Notes: generated from the sequence alone by a model not told the origin. A DNA stretch of 64,000 nt from Lentzea flava (GCF_014648475.1 NZ_BMRE01000022.1:1-64000), one strand, 5' to 3'; counted from the stretch's first letter, positions 31,769 to 40,996 are shown. Translations and numbers: made by a program.

Positions 31769-32409
31769 CGATCCCGCTCGAGCACCGCGTCCTGGCCCGC
31801 AACGACGAGCTCGCGCGGCACAACCGCGACTGGCTCGCCGCACGGGACGTCCTGGCGGTGAACCTGATGAGCTCACCGGGATCCGGCAAGACGACGCTGC
31901 TGGAGCGCACGATCCACGACCTCGGCGGCAGCCCGGTCGTGTCGGTGGTCGAGGGCGATCAGGAGACCGCGCGCGACGCCGAGCGGATCCGCGCGACCGG
32001 GTGCCGCGTGGTGCAGGTCAACACCGGCTCCGGGTGCCACCTCGACGCGGCGATGGTGGCGAAGGCGTTGCGGGAGCTGGATCCGCCGGCGCGCTCGGTG
32101 GTGTTCGTGGAGAACGTCGGCAACCTGGTGTGCCCCGCGCTCTTCGACCTCGGCGAGCGGCACCGGGTCGTCGTCACCTCGGTCACCGAGGGCGAGGACA
32201 AACCGCTGAAGTACCCGCACATGTTCGCGAGCGCGGACGTCGTGGTGCTGAACAAGATCGACCTGTTGCCGCACCTGGACTTCGAGGTCGGCGCCTTCGT
32301 GCGGCACCTGCACCGGGTGAACGACCGCGCGCGGCTCCTCCCGCTGTCGGCCACCGCCGGTGCCGGCACCGGCGAGTGGACCGCGCAGCTGCGTGACTGG
32401 ACCAGCTGA
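31732..32409 (+). CDS. hypB: Hydrogenase nickel-insertion GTPase HypB
   Basis: A 225-residue HypB GTPase. The GTG at 31732 opens the N-terminal metal-binding motif CGTCGC (residues 2-7), preceded by GGAGGTGAGTCGCGA. The P-loop is MSSPGSGKTT (about 46-55), with EGDQETARDAERI, CHLDAAMV, ENVGNLVCP (about 125-133) and the guanine motif NKIDLLP (about 177-183). It has no His-rich nickel-storage stretch. Last gene of the maturation operon; a probable terminator lies 39 bases after the stop. Confidence 0.95.
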   Translation: MCGTCGCSADTVTIPLEHRVLARNDELARHNRDWLAARDVLAVNLMSSPGSGKTTLLERTIHDLGGSPVVSVVEGDQETARDAERIRATGCRVVQVNTGSGCHLDAAMVAKALRELDPPARSVVFVENVGNLVCPALFDLGERHRVVVTSVTEGEDKPLKYPHMFASADVVVLNKIDLLPHLDFEVGAFVRHLHRVNDRARLLPLSATAGAGTGEWTAQLRDWTS

Positions 32410-32447
32410 TGCCTGAGCGGGTTGTCGGAAGTCGTGTCCGCAACTCG

Positions 32448-32477
32448 CCGGGCAGGACCACTCCTGCTCTTGCCCGG
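32448..32477 (+). terminator. Hairpin downstream of hypB
   Basis: CCGGGCA (32448-32454) can pair with TGCCCGG (32471-32477), with a nested GCAGGA/TCCTGC stem inside the loop. TTT follows. It lies between the end of hypB and the convergent MEDS gene. Confidence 0.5.
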
Positions 32478-32557
32478 TTTCCGTTCATCCACGACGAGCG
32501 AGCACGCGAGCCGGGCTGCGAGGTCCGAGGTTTCGGACAGGAGTTCTGGCCAGGCGT

Positions 32558-33514
32558 TCAGGCGCCGGCGGGCACGGCCAGTTCGATAGTGCACCCCGAC
32601 GCGTCGGAGCCGACGTCGAGCCATTCGCAGATCTGGTTGGTGAGCCACAGGCCGTCACCGGGCTCCTGCTCCTGACCTGGCTGCCGATAGCCGACGAAGG
32701 CGGGCACGTGCCCGAGCGGCTGGTCGCTGTGCAGCGTGCACACCAGCCGTCCCGCGGCGGGCCGCACCCACACCGCCGCGTGCTCGATGCCTTGCGCCAT
32801 CAGGTAGGCGATCGCCTCGCCCACGGCGATGCCGAACATGCCCTGGGCGTCCTCATCGGACTTCAGCAGCTTGGCCGCCGACCTCAGCACGTAGCGCCGC
32901 ACGGTCGTCATGTCGCCCTCGAACCGGAACAGCTCCTCGGCGGGACCGGGCAACGGTTCCGCCTGCGACCGCGGGAAGTCCTCCGGCCGCACGAACTGCG
33001 CGGACCGCTCGACACGGGGGCCCACGACGCACTCGGGATGCGTCCGCCGGGCGTCCTCGACGATGCCGGGACTCACGGTTCTGGTGTCGTACGGGCAGAT
33101 CATCCAGATCCTGGTGTCGGCCAGCACGACGTTGAGGGCCGCCTCCATGCGCTGCCACGCCGACACCTCGCGGCCGGACCTGCCGGTCCACTCCGGTTCG
33201 GCGAGGATGCGCACGGCGCGGGCGGGCTCGTCGGGCTGGTGCCGGGTCCAGTAGCGGTGGATGGCCGTGGCTCGCTGTGGTGGGCGAAGCCCGAGCCGCT
33301 CCGGTTCGGCGTACTCGGCTCCTGCGGCGTCCGGGCCGATCTCGTCGCGCAGGAGCTCCAGGTTCGCCGGAGTCGTGGCGACGAGAACGGGTTCCTCTCG
33401 GTGCAGACCGTCCAGCACGAAGGGCACGGCCATTGCCAGGAACTCCGCGTCACTGCCGTAGATGCAGCCCTGGTGCAGGAAGTGCGGTTGCGCTGACTGT
33501 CTCAGCGGGATCAC
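32558..33514 (-). CDS. MEDS-domain sensor fused to an anti-sigma-factor-like kinase domain
   Basis: A 318-residue cytosolic protein. The N-terminal ~160 residues are a MEDS (DcmR-type sensory) domain (HFLHQGCIYGSDAEFLAMAVPFVLDGL split, WICPYDTRT-like motif MICPYDTRTV near 152). The C-terminal ~125 residues are an RsbW-like HATPase module (RYVLRSAAKLLKSDEDAQGMFGIAVGEAIAYLM, AAVWVRPAAGRLVCTLHSD, GDGLWLTNQICEWLDVG). This combination is common in actinomycetes as a switch acting on anti-sigma-factor antagonists; its signal is unknown, though MEDS domains can bind haem or hydrocarbon-like ligands. GTG 33514 fits the family length but has its GGGAG only one base away. It lies between the two hydrogenase loci, under its own promoter region. 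Confidence 0.75.
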   Translation of the reverse strand: MIPLRQSAQPHFLHQGCIYGSDAEFLAMAVPFVLDGLHREEPVLVATTPANLELLRDEIGPDAAGAEYAEPERLGLRPPQRATAIHRYWTRHQPDEPARAVRILAEPEWTGRSGREVSAWQRMEAALNVVLADTRIWMICPYDTRTVSPGIVEDARRTHPECVVGPRVERSAQFVRPEDFPRSQAEPLPGPAEELFRFEGDMTTVRRYVLRSAAKLLKSDEDAQGMFGIAVGEAIAYLMAQGIEHAAVWVRPAAGRLVCTLHSDQPLGHVPAFVGYRQPGQEQEPGDGLWLTNQICEWLDVGSDASGCTIELAVPAGA

Positions 33515-33710
33515 TCTCCCAGATCGGTCAGAGGCGAATTGAAGCGAAAGCGAGATGGCGATACTAACGTTCTGGCAACGACTGCAAAACTCCCATTTGT
33601 GACCCGCTGTCCTGGCCGCTGACCAGCGCATATGTCCGATTTCGCTGGTTGCTGGACACATCTGTCCCGATTTGTTTCGACGTCGGCTGTCAATGCTTTT
33701 GATAGGTGCG
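33515..33710. promoter_or_regulatory. AT-richer promoter region upstream of the MEDS gene
   Basis: A 196-base region clearly richer in A/T than its surroundings. Reading leftward, TTTGCA (complement of 33583-33588) and TAGTAT (complement of 33561-33566) are 16 bases apart and could be -35 and -10 elements. Between 33630 and 33665 there are TGTCC/GGACA-type arms (ATGTCC and GGACACAT) that resemble the palindrome at 25036. No gene is seen in it. Confidence 0.4.
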
Positions 33711-34163
33711 TCACGGTACTGCGGCCTGATTCGTGAGGTCCGGAAACCCGGTGAGCACCGCGGCGGCCAGCCGGGGAACCGCGGCCGCCACGGCAGGGCT
33801 CAGCCCGGTGCCGAAACCGGAGTCCGCCACCTCGACGGCGTAGATCACCAGGTTCTCCGGCCGGCGGTCGAGCGCCTCGGCCAGCTCCACCGCCTCCGGC
33901 ACACCGAACCCGTGCGAACTCGCCACCGGAATCGTGTGCGGCAACGTCGTGCGGTGCCAACGCCCCGGCACCGAGGGCGTGCAGCGCACCGCGTCCACGA
34001 TCACCACGACGTCGGCGCCGTCCCACGCCTCCATCAGCCGGACCGGGTCACCGTCGCTGATCTCCGCCCGGACCCCGGCCGCGGCCACCGCGCGCGCCAC
34101 GGCGGGCCCGACGCCGTCGTCGCGGCGGAACTCGTTGCCCACCCCGATGACGACGGTGGTCAC
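33711..34163 (-). CDS. Hydrogenase maturation endopeptidase of the group 3b operon
   Basis: A 150-residue peptidase of the HyaD/HycI family: VVIGVGNEFRRDDGVGPAVA (about 4-23), VIVDAVRCTPSVPG (about 53-66) and the conserved His in VASSHGFGVPEAV (about 81-93). It is the last gene of the hyh operon, joined to the large-subunit gene by a GTGA overlap, so it most likely processes HyhL. It is distinct in sequence from the protease at 28434, in keeping with one protease per hydrogenase. Confidence 0.88.
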   Translation of the reverse strand: MTTVVIGVGNEFRRDDGVGPAVARAVAAAGVRAEISDGDPVRLMEAWDGADVVVIVDAVRCTPSVPGRWHRTTLPHTIPVASSHGFGVPEAVELAEALDRRPENLVIYAVEVADSGFGTGLSPAVAAAVPRLAAAVLTGFPDLTNQAAVP

Positions 34164-35455
34164 GCGCGTTCCCTGGTGAAGTCGAGGAAGTGCGCGGAGC
34201 AGGAGATGCACGGGTCGTAGTTGCGGATCGTCTGCTCGCACAACGACTGCAGCGCGTGGTCGTCCAGGTGCTGGTGCGACCGCACGACCTGCGTCACGTC
34301 CGCCTCGATCGCCGTCTGGTTCTGCGAAGTGGGCGGCACGATGTCCGCACCGAGGATCCGTCCGGACGCGTCGAGCTCGTAGCGGTGGTAGAGCAGGCCG
34401 CGTGGTGCTTCGGTGGCGCCGTGTCCGCTGCCGGCGCGGGGTGTCACCTCCACGCTCGGACGGTCCGGGCGCCGGTACGAGCCGATGATCCGCAACGCCT
34501 CCTCGACCGCGTACACCACCTCGACCGCCCGCACCACGACACTGCGGAACGGGTTGCGGCACACCGCACCCAGCCCTGCGGCGTCTGCGGCCTGCCGTGC
34601 GGTGGGGGAGAGGCGGTCGCGGTTGAGGCTGTATCTGGCGAGTGGACCGACCAGGTAGGTCCGGTCGTCCAGCCGCGCGTGCAGTGCCGTCGAGTGCGGC
34701 ACCTGGTGTTCGACGACGTGGCTGCCGAACTCGGTGACGTCGAAGGAAAGCCCGGTGCTGACGTGCGGTGTGCCGCCATCGATCGGGTAGCCTTCGGTGT
34801 CGCGCAACGACATCAGGTCGTGCGGTATCTCGACGTCCGGGAAGCCGAACCCGGCCGTCCACTCGACGGTGGCGAGGGCCTCGTCCAGCGCCCGTCGCAG
34901 GGTTTCCGCGAGGGGCCGCAACTCGTCGGCCGTCGGCACGCGGTAGAAGCCGCCGACGCGCACGTTCACCGGGTGGATGGCCCGTCCGCCGATCAGGTCC
35001 ATGATCTGGTTGCCGGCCTTCTTGAGCGCGAGCCCCCGCTCGACCAGGGCGCGGTGGTCGCGCGCCATCGCGATGCCGTCGGGGAACCCGAGGAAGTCCG
35101 GCGCGTGCAGCAGGTAGATGTGCAGTGCGTGGCTGGAGATCCACTCGCCGCAGTAGAGCAACCGGCGCAGGTCCCGCAGCGGCCCGTCCACGGTGATCCC
35201 GCACGCGTCCTCGATCGCGAGGCACGCGCTCATCTGGTACGCCACCGGGCAGATGCCGCAGATCCGGGCGGTGATGTCCGGCGGTTCGCGGAAGTCGCGG
35301 CCGCGCAGGAACGCTTCGAAGAACCGCGGCGGTTCGTAGATGTTCAGCTCGACGCGGTCCACCTCGCCGTCGACCGTGCGCACGTGCAGCGCGCCCTCGC
35401 CCTCGACCCGCGCGAGGCCCGCCACCCGCAACGTGCGGTTCGAACGATGCGTCAT
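34160..35455 (-). CDS. hyhL: [NiFe] hydrogenase large (alpha) subunit, group 3b
   Basis: A 431-residue catalytic subunit of a cytosolic bidirectional NAD(P)-linked hydrogenase (sulfhydrogenase type). N-terminal nickel motif RICGICPVAYQMSAC (Cys66, Cys69) and C-terminal motif DPCISCSAH (Cys416, Cys419, His422) followed by a nine-residue tail for proteolytic removal. The GRAIHPVNVRVGGFY segment (about 158-172) is also characteristic of the group. In Mycobacterium smegmatis the group 3b enzyme is induced under hypoxia and evolves H2 from reduced pyridine nucleotides. The ATG at 35455 overlaps the small-subunit stop (ATGA). Confidence 0.94.
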   Translation of the reverse strand: MTHRSNRTLRVAGLARVEGEGALHVRTVDGEVDRVELNIYEPPRFFEAFLRGRDFREPPDITARICGICPVAYQMSACLAIEDACGITVDGPLRDLRRLLYCGEWISSHALHIYLLHAPDFLGFPDGIAMARDHRALVERGLALKKAGNQIMDLIGGRAIHPVNVRVGGFYRVPTADELRPLAETLRRALDEALATVEWTAGFGFPDVEIPHDLMSLRDTEGYPIDGGTPHVSTGLSFDVTEFGSHVVEHQVPHSTALHARLDDRTYLVGPLARYSLNRDRLSPTARQAADAAGLGAVCRNPFRSVVVRAVEVVYAVEEALRIIGSYRRPDRPSVEVTPRAGSGHGATEAPRGLLYHRYELDASGRILGADIVPPTSQNQTAIEADVTQVVRSHQHLDDHALQSLCEQTIRNYDPCISCSAHFLDFTRERA

Positions 35456-36189
35456 GACCACTCCGCGTTCGCGTTGAAGGTGCGGAACACCAGTTGCAGC
35501 TCGTCGTCACCCATGCCCGTGCGCTTGAGCAGCGGCACGAGCGCGGGCACGTTCGGCTGGTTCATCGGTCCGAAGCAGCCGTAGCAGCCGCGATCGACCG
35601 CCGGGCACAACGCGCCGCATCCCGCGTGCGTCACCGGGCCGAGGCACGCAGTCCCGTGCGCGACGAGTACACACGTGAGACCTCGGCGCTTGCAGTCGGT
35701 GCACACGCTGGTGTCCGGCAGGTCGGGCTTGCGTCCCGCGAGCAACGCCGTCAGCACCTCCAGCAACTGTCCTTTGTCGATGGGACATCCGCGCAGTTCG
35801 AGATCCACGCGGACATGCGCGGAGATCGGCGTCGAGGTACCAAGGGTCGCGATGTGTTCGGGTCGGGCGTAGACGATGGAGCGGAACTCGTCGACGTCGG
35901 CGAAGTTCCGCAACGCCTGGATGCCGCCCGACGTCGCGCACGCGCCGACGACGACCAGCACCGCGGACTGCTCCCTGATCCAGCGGATCCGTTCGGCTTC
36001 CTCCGGTGTGCTCACCGATCCCTCGACGATCGAGATGTCGTACGGACCCGGCTCGCTGACGCTCGTCACTTCGAGGAAGTGCGCGATCCGCACGTGCTCG
36101 GTCAACGGCAGCAGCTCGTCCTCGCAGTCCAGCAACGTGAGCTGGCAGCCGTCGCACGAGGTGAACTTCCACACGGCGATGCTCGGCAT
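35452..36189 (-). CDS. hyhS: [NiFe] hydrogenase small (delta) subunit, group 3b
   Basis: A 245-residue small subunit. The proximal cluster motif is classical: FTSCDGCQLTLLDCE (Cys12, Cys15), with VGACATSGGIQALRN (about 82-96) and RGCPIDKGQLLEVL (about 134-147). The last third is Cys-rich (VCTDCKRRGLTC, GCGALCPAVDRGCYGCFGP) and binds the further 4Fe-4S clusters. It passes electrons between the [NiFe] site and the FAD subunit HyhG. The stop of hyhG and the start of this gene share one base (TGATG). Confidence 0.93.
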   Translation of the reverse strand: MPSIAVWKFTSCDGCQLTLLDCEDELLPLTEHVRIAHFLEVTSVSEPGPYDISIVEGSVSTPEEAERIRWIREQSAVLVVVGACATSGGIQALRNFADVDEFRSIVYARPEHIATLGTSTPISAHVRVDLELRGCPIDKGQLLEVLTALLAGRKPDLPDTSVCTDCKRRGLTCVLVAHGTACLGPVTHAGCGALCPAVDRGCYGCFGPMNQPNVPALVPLLKRTGMGDDELQLVFRTFNANAEWS

Positions 36190-36971
36190 CACAGCTCCTT
36201 CGCCAGCAGCAGCGGTTCCGCCACCGGATAGCCGGTGACCGGGCCCTCGCGGCACAGCAGCAACGGGCCGAGCTGGCAGTGGCCGCAGAGCCCGGCGCCG
36301 CACTGCATGTTGCGTTCCAGCGACACCTGGATCCGTTCGGCGGGCACGCCCCGGCCGAGCAACGTCCTGGCGCAGAACCGCATCATCGGCTCCGGGCCGC
36401 ACAACAGCGCCGTGGTGCGCTCCGGATCGAGCGGGACCGACGCGAGGGGTTCGGTGACGAAGCCGACGCGGCCCTGCCAGTCGTCGTCGCCGTGGTCGAC
36501 CGTCAACACGGTGTCCACATCGGACAGTTGTGTGAGTTCGGCCTGGTACAACAGGTCCTGCGGCGTTCTGGCACCCGCGATCAGCAGCGTGTGCTTGCTC
36601 GGGTGGCCGAGCACGGGCCGCAACGGGGCGAGCCCGATCCCTCCGGCGACCACGAGCAGGTCCTCGACGCCGTCGAGCCGCCACGCCGTGCCGAACGGTC
36701 CGCGCACGCCGAGCACGGTGCCCGGTTCGGCGTCGTGCAGCGCCTTGCTCACCGCGCCGACCGCACGGATCGTGTGCACGAGCGTGCCGTCACCGGGGAT
36801 GGCGCTGATGGAGATGGGGATCTCGCCGACACCGTGCGCGTAGATCATCGCGAACTGGCCGGGCAGGAAGGCGGGCAACGACTCGGCGACCGGCCGCAAC
36901 GCCAGGGTCACCGTGTCGTGCGTCTCGACGGTGCGCGTCGCCACGCGGTAGGGCGTGGGTGTCCACGTCAT
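36189..36971 (-). CDS. hyhG: FAD/NAD(P)-binding (gamma) subunit of the group 3b hydrogenase
   Basis: A 260-residue flavoprotein of the ferredoxin-NADP reductase type. FAD-binding strand FLPGQFAMIYAHGVGEIPISIS (about 39-60, split across the RxxS-like site), NAD(P)-binding VVAGGIGLAPLRPVL (about 106-120), LLCGPEPMMR (about 193-202), and a C-terminal 2Fe-2S motif of the dihydroorotate-dehydrogenase-K type (MQCGAGLCGHCQ and LLCREGP, about 226-246). It links H2 turnover to NAD(P)H. ATGA overlap with the cyclic-nucleotide-binding gene upstream. Confidence 0.92.
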   Translation of the reverse strand: MTWTPTPYRVATRTVETHDTVTLALRPVAESLPAFLPGQFAMIYAHGVGEIPISISAIPGDGTLVHTIRAVGAVSKALHDAEPGTVLGVRGPFGTAWRLDGVEDLLVVAGGIGLAPLRPVLGHPSKHTLLIAGARTPQDLLYQAELTQLSDVDTVLTVDHGDDDWQGRVGFVTEPLASVPLDPERTTALLCGPEPMMRFCARTLLGRGVPAERIQVSLERNMQCGAGLCGHCQLGPLLLCREGPVTGYPVAEPLLLAKEL

Positions 36972-37425
36972 GAGGGGTTCCGGTAGAGGTCGAGCAACCG
37001 GATCCTGGTCGCCTGCAACCGGTTCAGCAACGCGTCGATCAGGATCAGCGACAGCTGGTAGCCGAGCGCCGGGTCGTCGTCGGCGAGCTGCCGCAACGCC
37101 CCGGTGTCCACCACCGCCGCCCGCGTCGGCGACACGACCGTCGCACCGAAGTGCCACCGGTACGGCGGCACGAGCCACGACCAGCCGAGCAGCTCGCCCG
37201 GCCCGATGCTCTGCAGCGTCACCCGGCCCCGCGGCGGCACGGCCGCGTCGATCATGACGCAGCCGGACAGCACCACCCAGCACTGGTCGGCGAGCCCGCC
37301 CTCGTCGAACAACCGGGTGCCCGGCTCGTAGGTCTCGATCCGGCTCACTCCCGCGAGCGCCGCACGCTGGGTGTGCGACAGGTTCATGAGCAACGGGAGG
37401 GCGTCGAGGTCGGTCATCGGGATGG

Positions 37426-37429
<4 letters not shown>
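36968..37429 (-). CDS. Stand-alone cyclic-nucleotide-binding domain protein within the hyh operon
   Basis: A 153-residue CNB/Crp-like beta-roll: LFDEGGLADQCWVVLSGCVMI (about 40-60), GPGELLGWSWLVPPYRWHFGATV (about 75-97) and helix ALGYQLSLILIDALLNRLQATRIRLLDLY at the end. There is no helix-turn-helix, so it cannot act as a Crp/Fnr-type transcription factor. The Arg of the usual cAMP-phosphate loop is not evident (WLVPPYRWHF instead). Coupled by ATGA to both HyhB and HyhG genes, it may be a regulatory or docking subunit of the enzyme. Similar proteins accompany group 3b hydrogenases in other actinobacteria as far as I recall. Confidence 0.8.
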
Positions 37430-38496
<1,067 letters not shown>

Positions 38497-38552
38497 GCCG
38501 TCCTCCTCGCTGGTCGTCCTCCCATCGTGGCCACCCGCGGATTGCGCTCCCA

Positions 38553-38566
38553 GTGACGAAGGGCCC
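38553..38566. promoter_or_regulatory. DosR-like box upstream of the hyh operon
   Basis: GTGACGAAGGGCCC follows the box pattern and lies 57 bases before the hyhB start, suggesting direct control of the group 3b hydrogenase by DosR. Confidence 0.5.
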
Positions 38567-38575
38567 TGCCCGCGC

Positions 38576-38589
38576 GGCGCTTCGGTCCC
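38576..38589. promoter_or_regulatory. DosR-like box upstream of the Hsp20 remnant
   Basis: GGCGCTTCGGTCCC keeps the GGTCCCT half well. It lies 52 bases before the ATG at 38641, so the decayed gene still has its control site. Confidence 0.4.
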
Positions 38590-38640
38590 TGGTCGCGGTC
38601 GTGGGCTGGATTCGTTGCCCGGCAACAGGAAGGAGACGAA

Positions 38641-38791
38641 ATGCTGTCGCTCGGTCGTCGTCCGGCCGGCAGCCTCCTGCCCGACGAGGCATCCCTCGCA
38701 CATCGAGGTAGCAACACAGGTCCGAGTTCGCGTGCCGATCGCCACGCCGCCAGAGGAGCGCAAGGTGCAGATCGACGTCCAGCAGGACTGA
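38641..38791 (+). pseudogene. Remnant of an Hsp20/alpha-crystallin (HspX-like) gene
   Basis: A good ribosome binding site (GGAAGGAGACGAA) precedes ATG 38641, and the first residues MLSLGRRPAGSLLPDE resemble the start of small heat shock proteins of the Acr/HspX type. After ~20 codons the sense is lost. One frame over, the sequence HIEVATQVRVRVPIATPPEE then RKVQIDVQQD and a stop (38789-38791) looks like the last beta strand and tail of an Hsp20. The whole alpha-crystallin core (~90 residues) is missing and the two ends are out of frame by one base. HspX is the best-known DosR target in M. tuberculosis; a DosR-like box stands upstream and a strong terminator downstream. The identification is by feature resemblance only. 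Confidence 0.5.
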
Positions 38792-38798
38792 CCGCGGC

Positions 38799-38830
38799 AA
38801 CTGCCCCGGATCCGCGGATCCGGGGCAGTT
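38799..38830. terminator. 32-base perfect palindrome between convergent genes
   Basis: AACTGCCCCGGATCC (38799-38813) is followed by GC and the exact reverse complement (38816-38830). It lies eight bases after the stop of the Hsp20 remnant and seven bases before the stop of the surface-protein gene on the other strand, so it is most likely a bidirectional terminator. Confidence 0.75.
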
Positions 38831-38836
38831 CCACGT

Positions 38837-40564
38837 CTACCGGCGGCCAGGACGTGTGCGCAGCACCAGGGCGGCGCCCGTGAGCAGGCTCAGCAGGCCG
38901 CTGAGGGCGAGCCACGCCACGTTGGCACCGGTCGCCGCGAGCTGCGGCTCCTGGACGACCGGCGGCGGGGGAGCCGATCCGCCGGCAGGCGGTGCCGGAT
39001 CCGGATCGGGCTGGTCCGGACCGGGCAGGACGAACACCAGGTGACGCGAAGAGCCGTTCTCGCCGGCCTCCACGACCATCTCCGAGCCGTAGACGACACG
39101 CCACGGACCGACCACACCCACCTGGTACAGGCCCGGCCTCACGTTGTAGAACGTGAACTCGCCGTTGGCGTTCGAGGTGTCACGGGCGACGACCGCGTTG
39201 TCGATCCGGTCCCGCAGGTAGATCTTGACGCCTGGCAACGCGTAGCCGGTGGGCGGCCCCTGCATCGGCTTGTACGTCTGGACGCCGAGCCGGCCGGTCA
39301 CCCGTGGCGCCACGGGACCGAGGACGCGGGCCAGTGCCGTGACGTACGGGATGTCGTTGTGCAGGACCGGTGCGCCGACCTGGCACATCGCGGACAGGTA
39401 GCCCCACCGCGCCCGGTCGTCGGTGATCGGCGACATCGTCACGGGGAACACGCGGGTCTCGCCGGGGTGCAGGACGGCACCGGGGCCACCCGGATCCAGC
39501 TCTCCCACGTCCGCGCTGCCGCAGTGGGCGCTCAGATCGGTGAGCAGCACAGTGCCCGTGTTGTGCAACGTGAGAGTCGCGCGGGGCACGTCACCTGCCC
39601 GGTACTCGACCCGGGTGAAAGCCAGGGACGCCGTGAGCCTGTCCGTGACCTCCGGTGTCGCCCGGAGGAGGAGATCGGGATCGTCCACGCCGTCCACCGT
39701 TCCGCTCCAGCCGGGCACCCACCAGCCGGAGCGGTACCAGGTCGGGAAGACGTTGTAGGCCCCGGCGGGCAGATCCCGGAACTCGATCACGCCGTCGGCC
39801 GCGGTCGTCGCGCTGCGCTCGGTGTGGGGGAATCCGCCGGAGATGTGCACCGGGACACCGGCCAGTGCCTCACCAGGATCCATCACGTGGTCGCCCTCGC
39901 GGTCGCCGTAGACGGTGGCGCGGAAGCTGCCGCGCGGGATTTCGACAGGCACCGACGCGGTCACCGCGTTGTCTTCCGGGTTGGCGTCCTGTTCACCGCC
40001 GAACTGCCGCGCGGTCACGACGAGGTGCAGTGTCTCCTCGTCCGTGGAGATCCGGCCGGAGGTGGTTCCTTCGACGGTTTGTCCCGGCTCGATCGGTACA
40101 CCGTAGATGTCGAACGGCGGCCACCAGTGGTTGTCCAGGTTTCCGGTCCAGCTCAGCACGACCTGGTTGGCGGTCGCGGTGCCCGCGTTGGTGACGGCGG
40201 CGTGGACGAGGATCACCTCGTCGGAGCGGTACGAGGGCTTGTCGAACCAGACCCGCAGGCGCAGGTCCGCCAGCTCCTGTGCGGCCGCTTCGGCCGACGG
40301 GGCCGACGTGGCGGGCTCGGTCGAGGTGGGCTCGGTCGAGGTGGGCTGAGGCTTGGTGGCTTCAGGTGTGGCGGGTTCGGTCGCAGTCGGTTCCGGCGCG
40401 GTCGGTTCCGGCGCGGCGGGTTCGGTGACAACCGGCACCGGGGACGTCTCCGCGGGCCCCTGCGCCACTGAGGTCTCGGGATCCGCCAGCACCGGTCCGG
40501 CGGACATCCCGAGGCACAGCACGACCGTCAGGAACCCGGCCGTCAGTCCGGATAATCGCGTCAT
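38837..40564 (-). CDS. LAxTG-anchored surface protein with Pro/Thr/Glu-rich stalk and carboxypeptidase-like repeats
   Basis: A 575-residue secreted, wall-anchored protein. Signal peptide at the N-terminus (LTAGFLTVVLCLGMSAGPVLA). Then a ~55-residue low-complexity stalk of repeated TEPA/PEPT units (about 35-90). A CARDB-like beta domain follows (AVTNAGTATANQVVLSWTG), then two SdrD-B/prealbumin-like domains (GSFRATVYGDREGDHVMDPGEALAG split near 216; GVKIYLRDRIDNAVV near 447). A Pro-rich linker leads to the sortase motif LAATG, a membrane segment (VAWLALSGLLSLLTGAALVL) and the basic tail RTRPGRR. ATG 40564 has GGGGG five bases before. No sortase gene is in the window. It may share a transcript with the membrane gene upstream (ten-base gap). 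Confidence 0.85.
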   Translation of the reverse strand: MTRLSGLTAGFLTVVLCLGMSAGPVLADPETSVAQGPAETSPVPVVTEPAAPEPTAPEPTATEPATPEATKPQPTSTEPTSTEPATSAPSAEAAAQELADLRLRVWFDKPSYRSDEVILVHAAVTNAGTATANQVVLSWTGNLDNHWWPPFDIYGVPIEPGQTVEGTTSGRISTDEETLHLVVTARQFGGEQDANPEDNAVTASVPVEIPRGSFRATVYGDREGDHVMDPGEALAGVPVHISGGFPHTERSATTAADGVIEFRDLPAGAYNVFPTWYRSGWWVPGWSGTVDGVDDPDLLLRATPEVTDRLTASLAFTRVEYRAGDVPRATLTLHNTGTVLLTDLSAHCGSADVGELDPGGPGAVLHPGETRVFPVTMSPITDDRARWGYLSAMCQVGAPVLHNDIPYVTALARVLGPVAPRVTGRLGVQTYKPMQGPPTGYALPGVKIYLRDRIDNAVVARDTSNANGEFTFYNVRPGLYQVGVVGPWRVVYGSEMVVEAGENGSSRHLVFVLPGPDQPDPDPAPPAGGSAPPPPVVQEPQLAATGANVAWLALSGLLSLLTGAALVLRTRPGRR

Positions 40565-40573
40565 CACAACCCC

Positions 40574-40996
40574 CTACACCGTCGAGTACGGCTCGTCGCG
40601 TTCGATCGACCGCGTGACCTCCGGCTTCCTGGCCTGTTCGCGGCGTTGCGCCAGTTCCTCTGCGAGGTGTTCCTGGCGTTCCTCTCCCCGGTACCTGGCC
40701 AGCACCGTCATGGTGATCGCGTGGGCGACGGCCAGCAGGAGCAGCACGATGCCGAGCTTGGTCACGATCTTCTGCAGCTGACCCTCGATCGGGAGGTCGA
40801 TCGTCGAGATCAGCGCGACCAGGCCGAGCACGATGAGCGAGAACAAGGTCGTCGTGAGCCAGCTGGCGGCGAGGCTGATGCCGGGGTGGGCGTCGTCGTT
40901 GAGGTACTTGCGGCCGCTGATCGTGATGATCACGGCGTCGACGATCACCAGGAGCGTGCTGACGACCAGAAAGGCGATGTAGCTGTCGGTGTCCAT
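40574..40996 (-). CDS. Small membrane protein with three predicted membrane segments
   Basis: A 140-residue protein: membrane segments SYIAFLVVSTLLVIVDAVIITI (split, about 5-27), AASWLTTTLFSLIVLGLVALI (about 43-64) and LGIVLLLLAVAHAITMTVL (about 81-99), then a charged cytosolic tail of ~40 residues (RYRGEERQEHLAEELAQRRE). No family recognised. A DosR-like box lies 36 bases before the start and is shared with the divergent metallohydrolase gene. The ribosome binding site is weak. Confidence 0.65.
   Translation of the reverse strand: MDTDSYIAFLVVSTLLVIVDAVIITISGRKYLNDDAHPGISLAASWLTTTLFSLIVLGLVALISTIDLPIEGQLQKIVTKLGIVLLLLAVAHAITMTVLARYRGEERQEHLAEELAQRREQARKPEVTRSIERDEPYSTV

Noticed and set aside
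25643..33544. A shared ten-base string GAATTGAAGC upstream of the first SIS gene and upstream of the MEDS gene
   Set aside because: Only two copies, in different relation to the genes and without symmetry; likely chance in AT-richer stretches.
33515..33710. AT-richer stretch considered as a sign of horizontal transfer or an attachment site
   Set aside because: No direct repeats, tRNA end or integrase nearby; the drop in GC is confined to an ordinary promoter region.
40270..40470. Tandem GAGGTGGGCTCGGTC-type repeats
   Set aside because: They encode the Pro/Thr/Glu-rich stalk of the LAxTG surface protein and are part of its frame.
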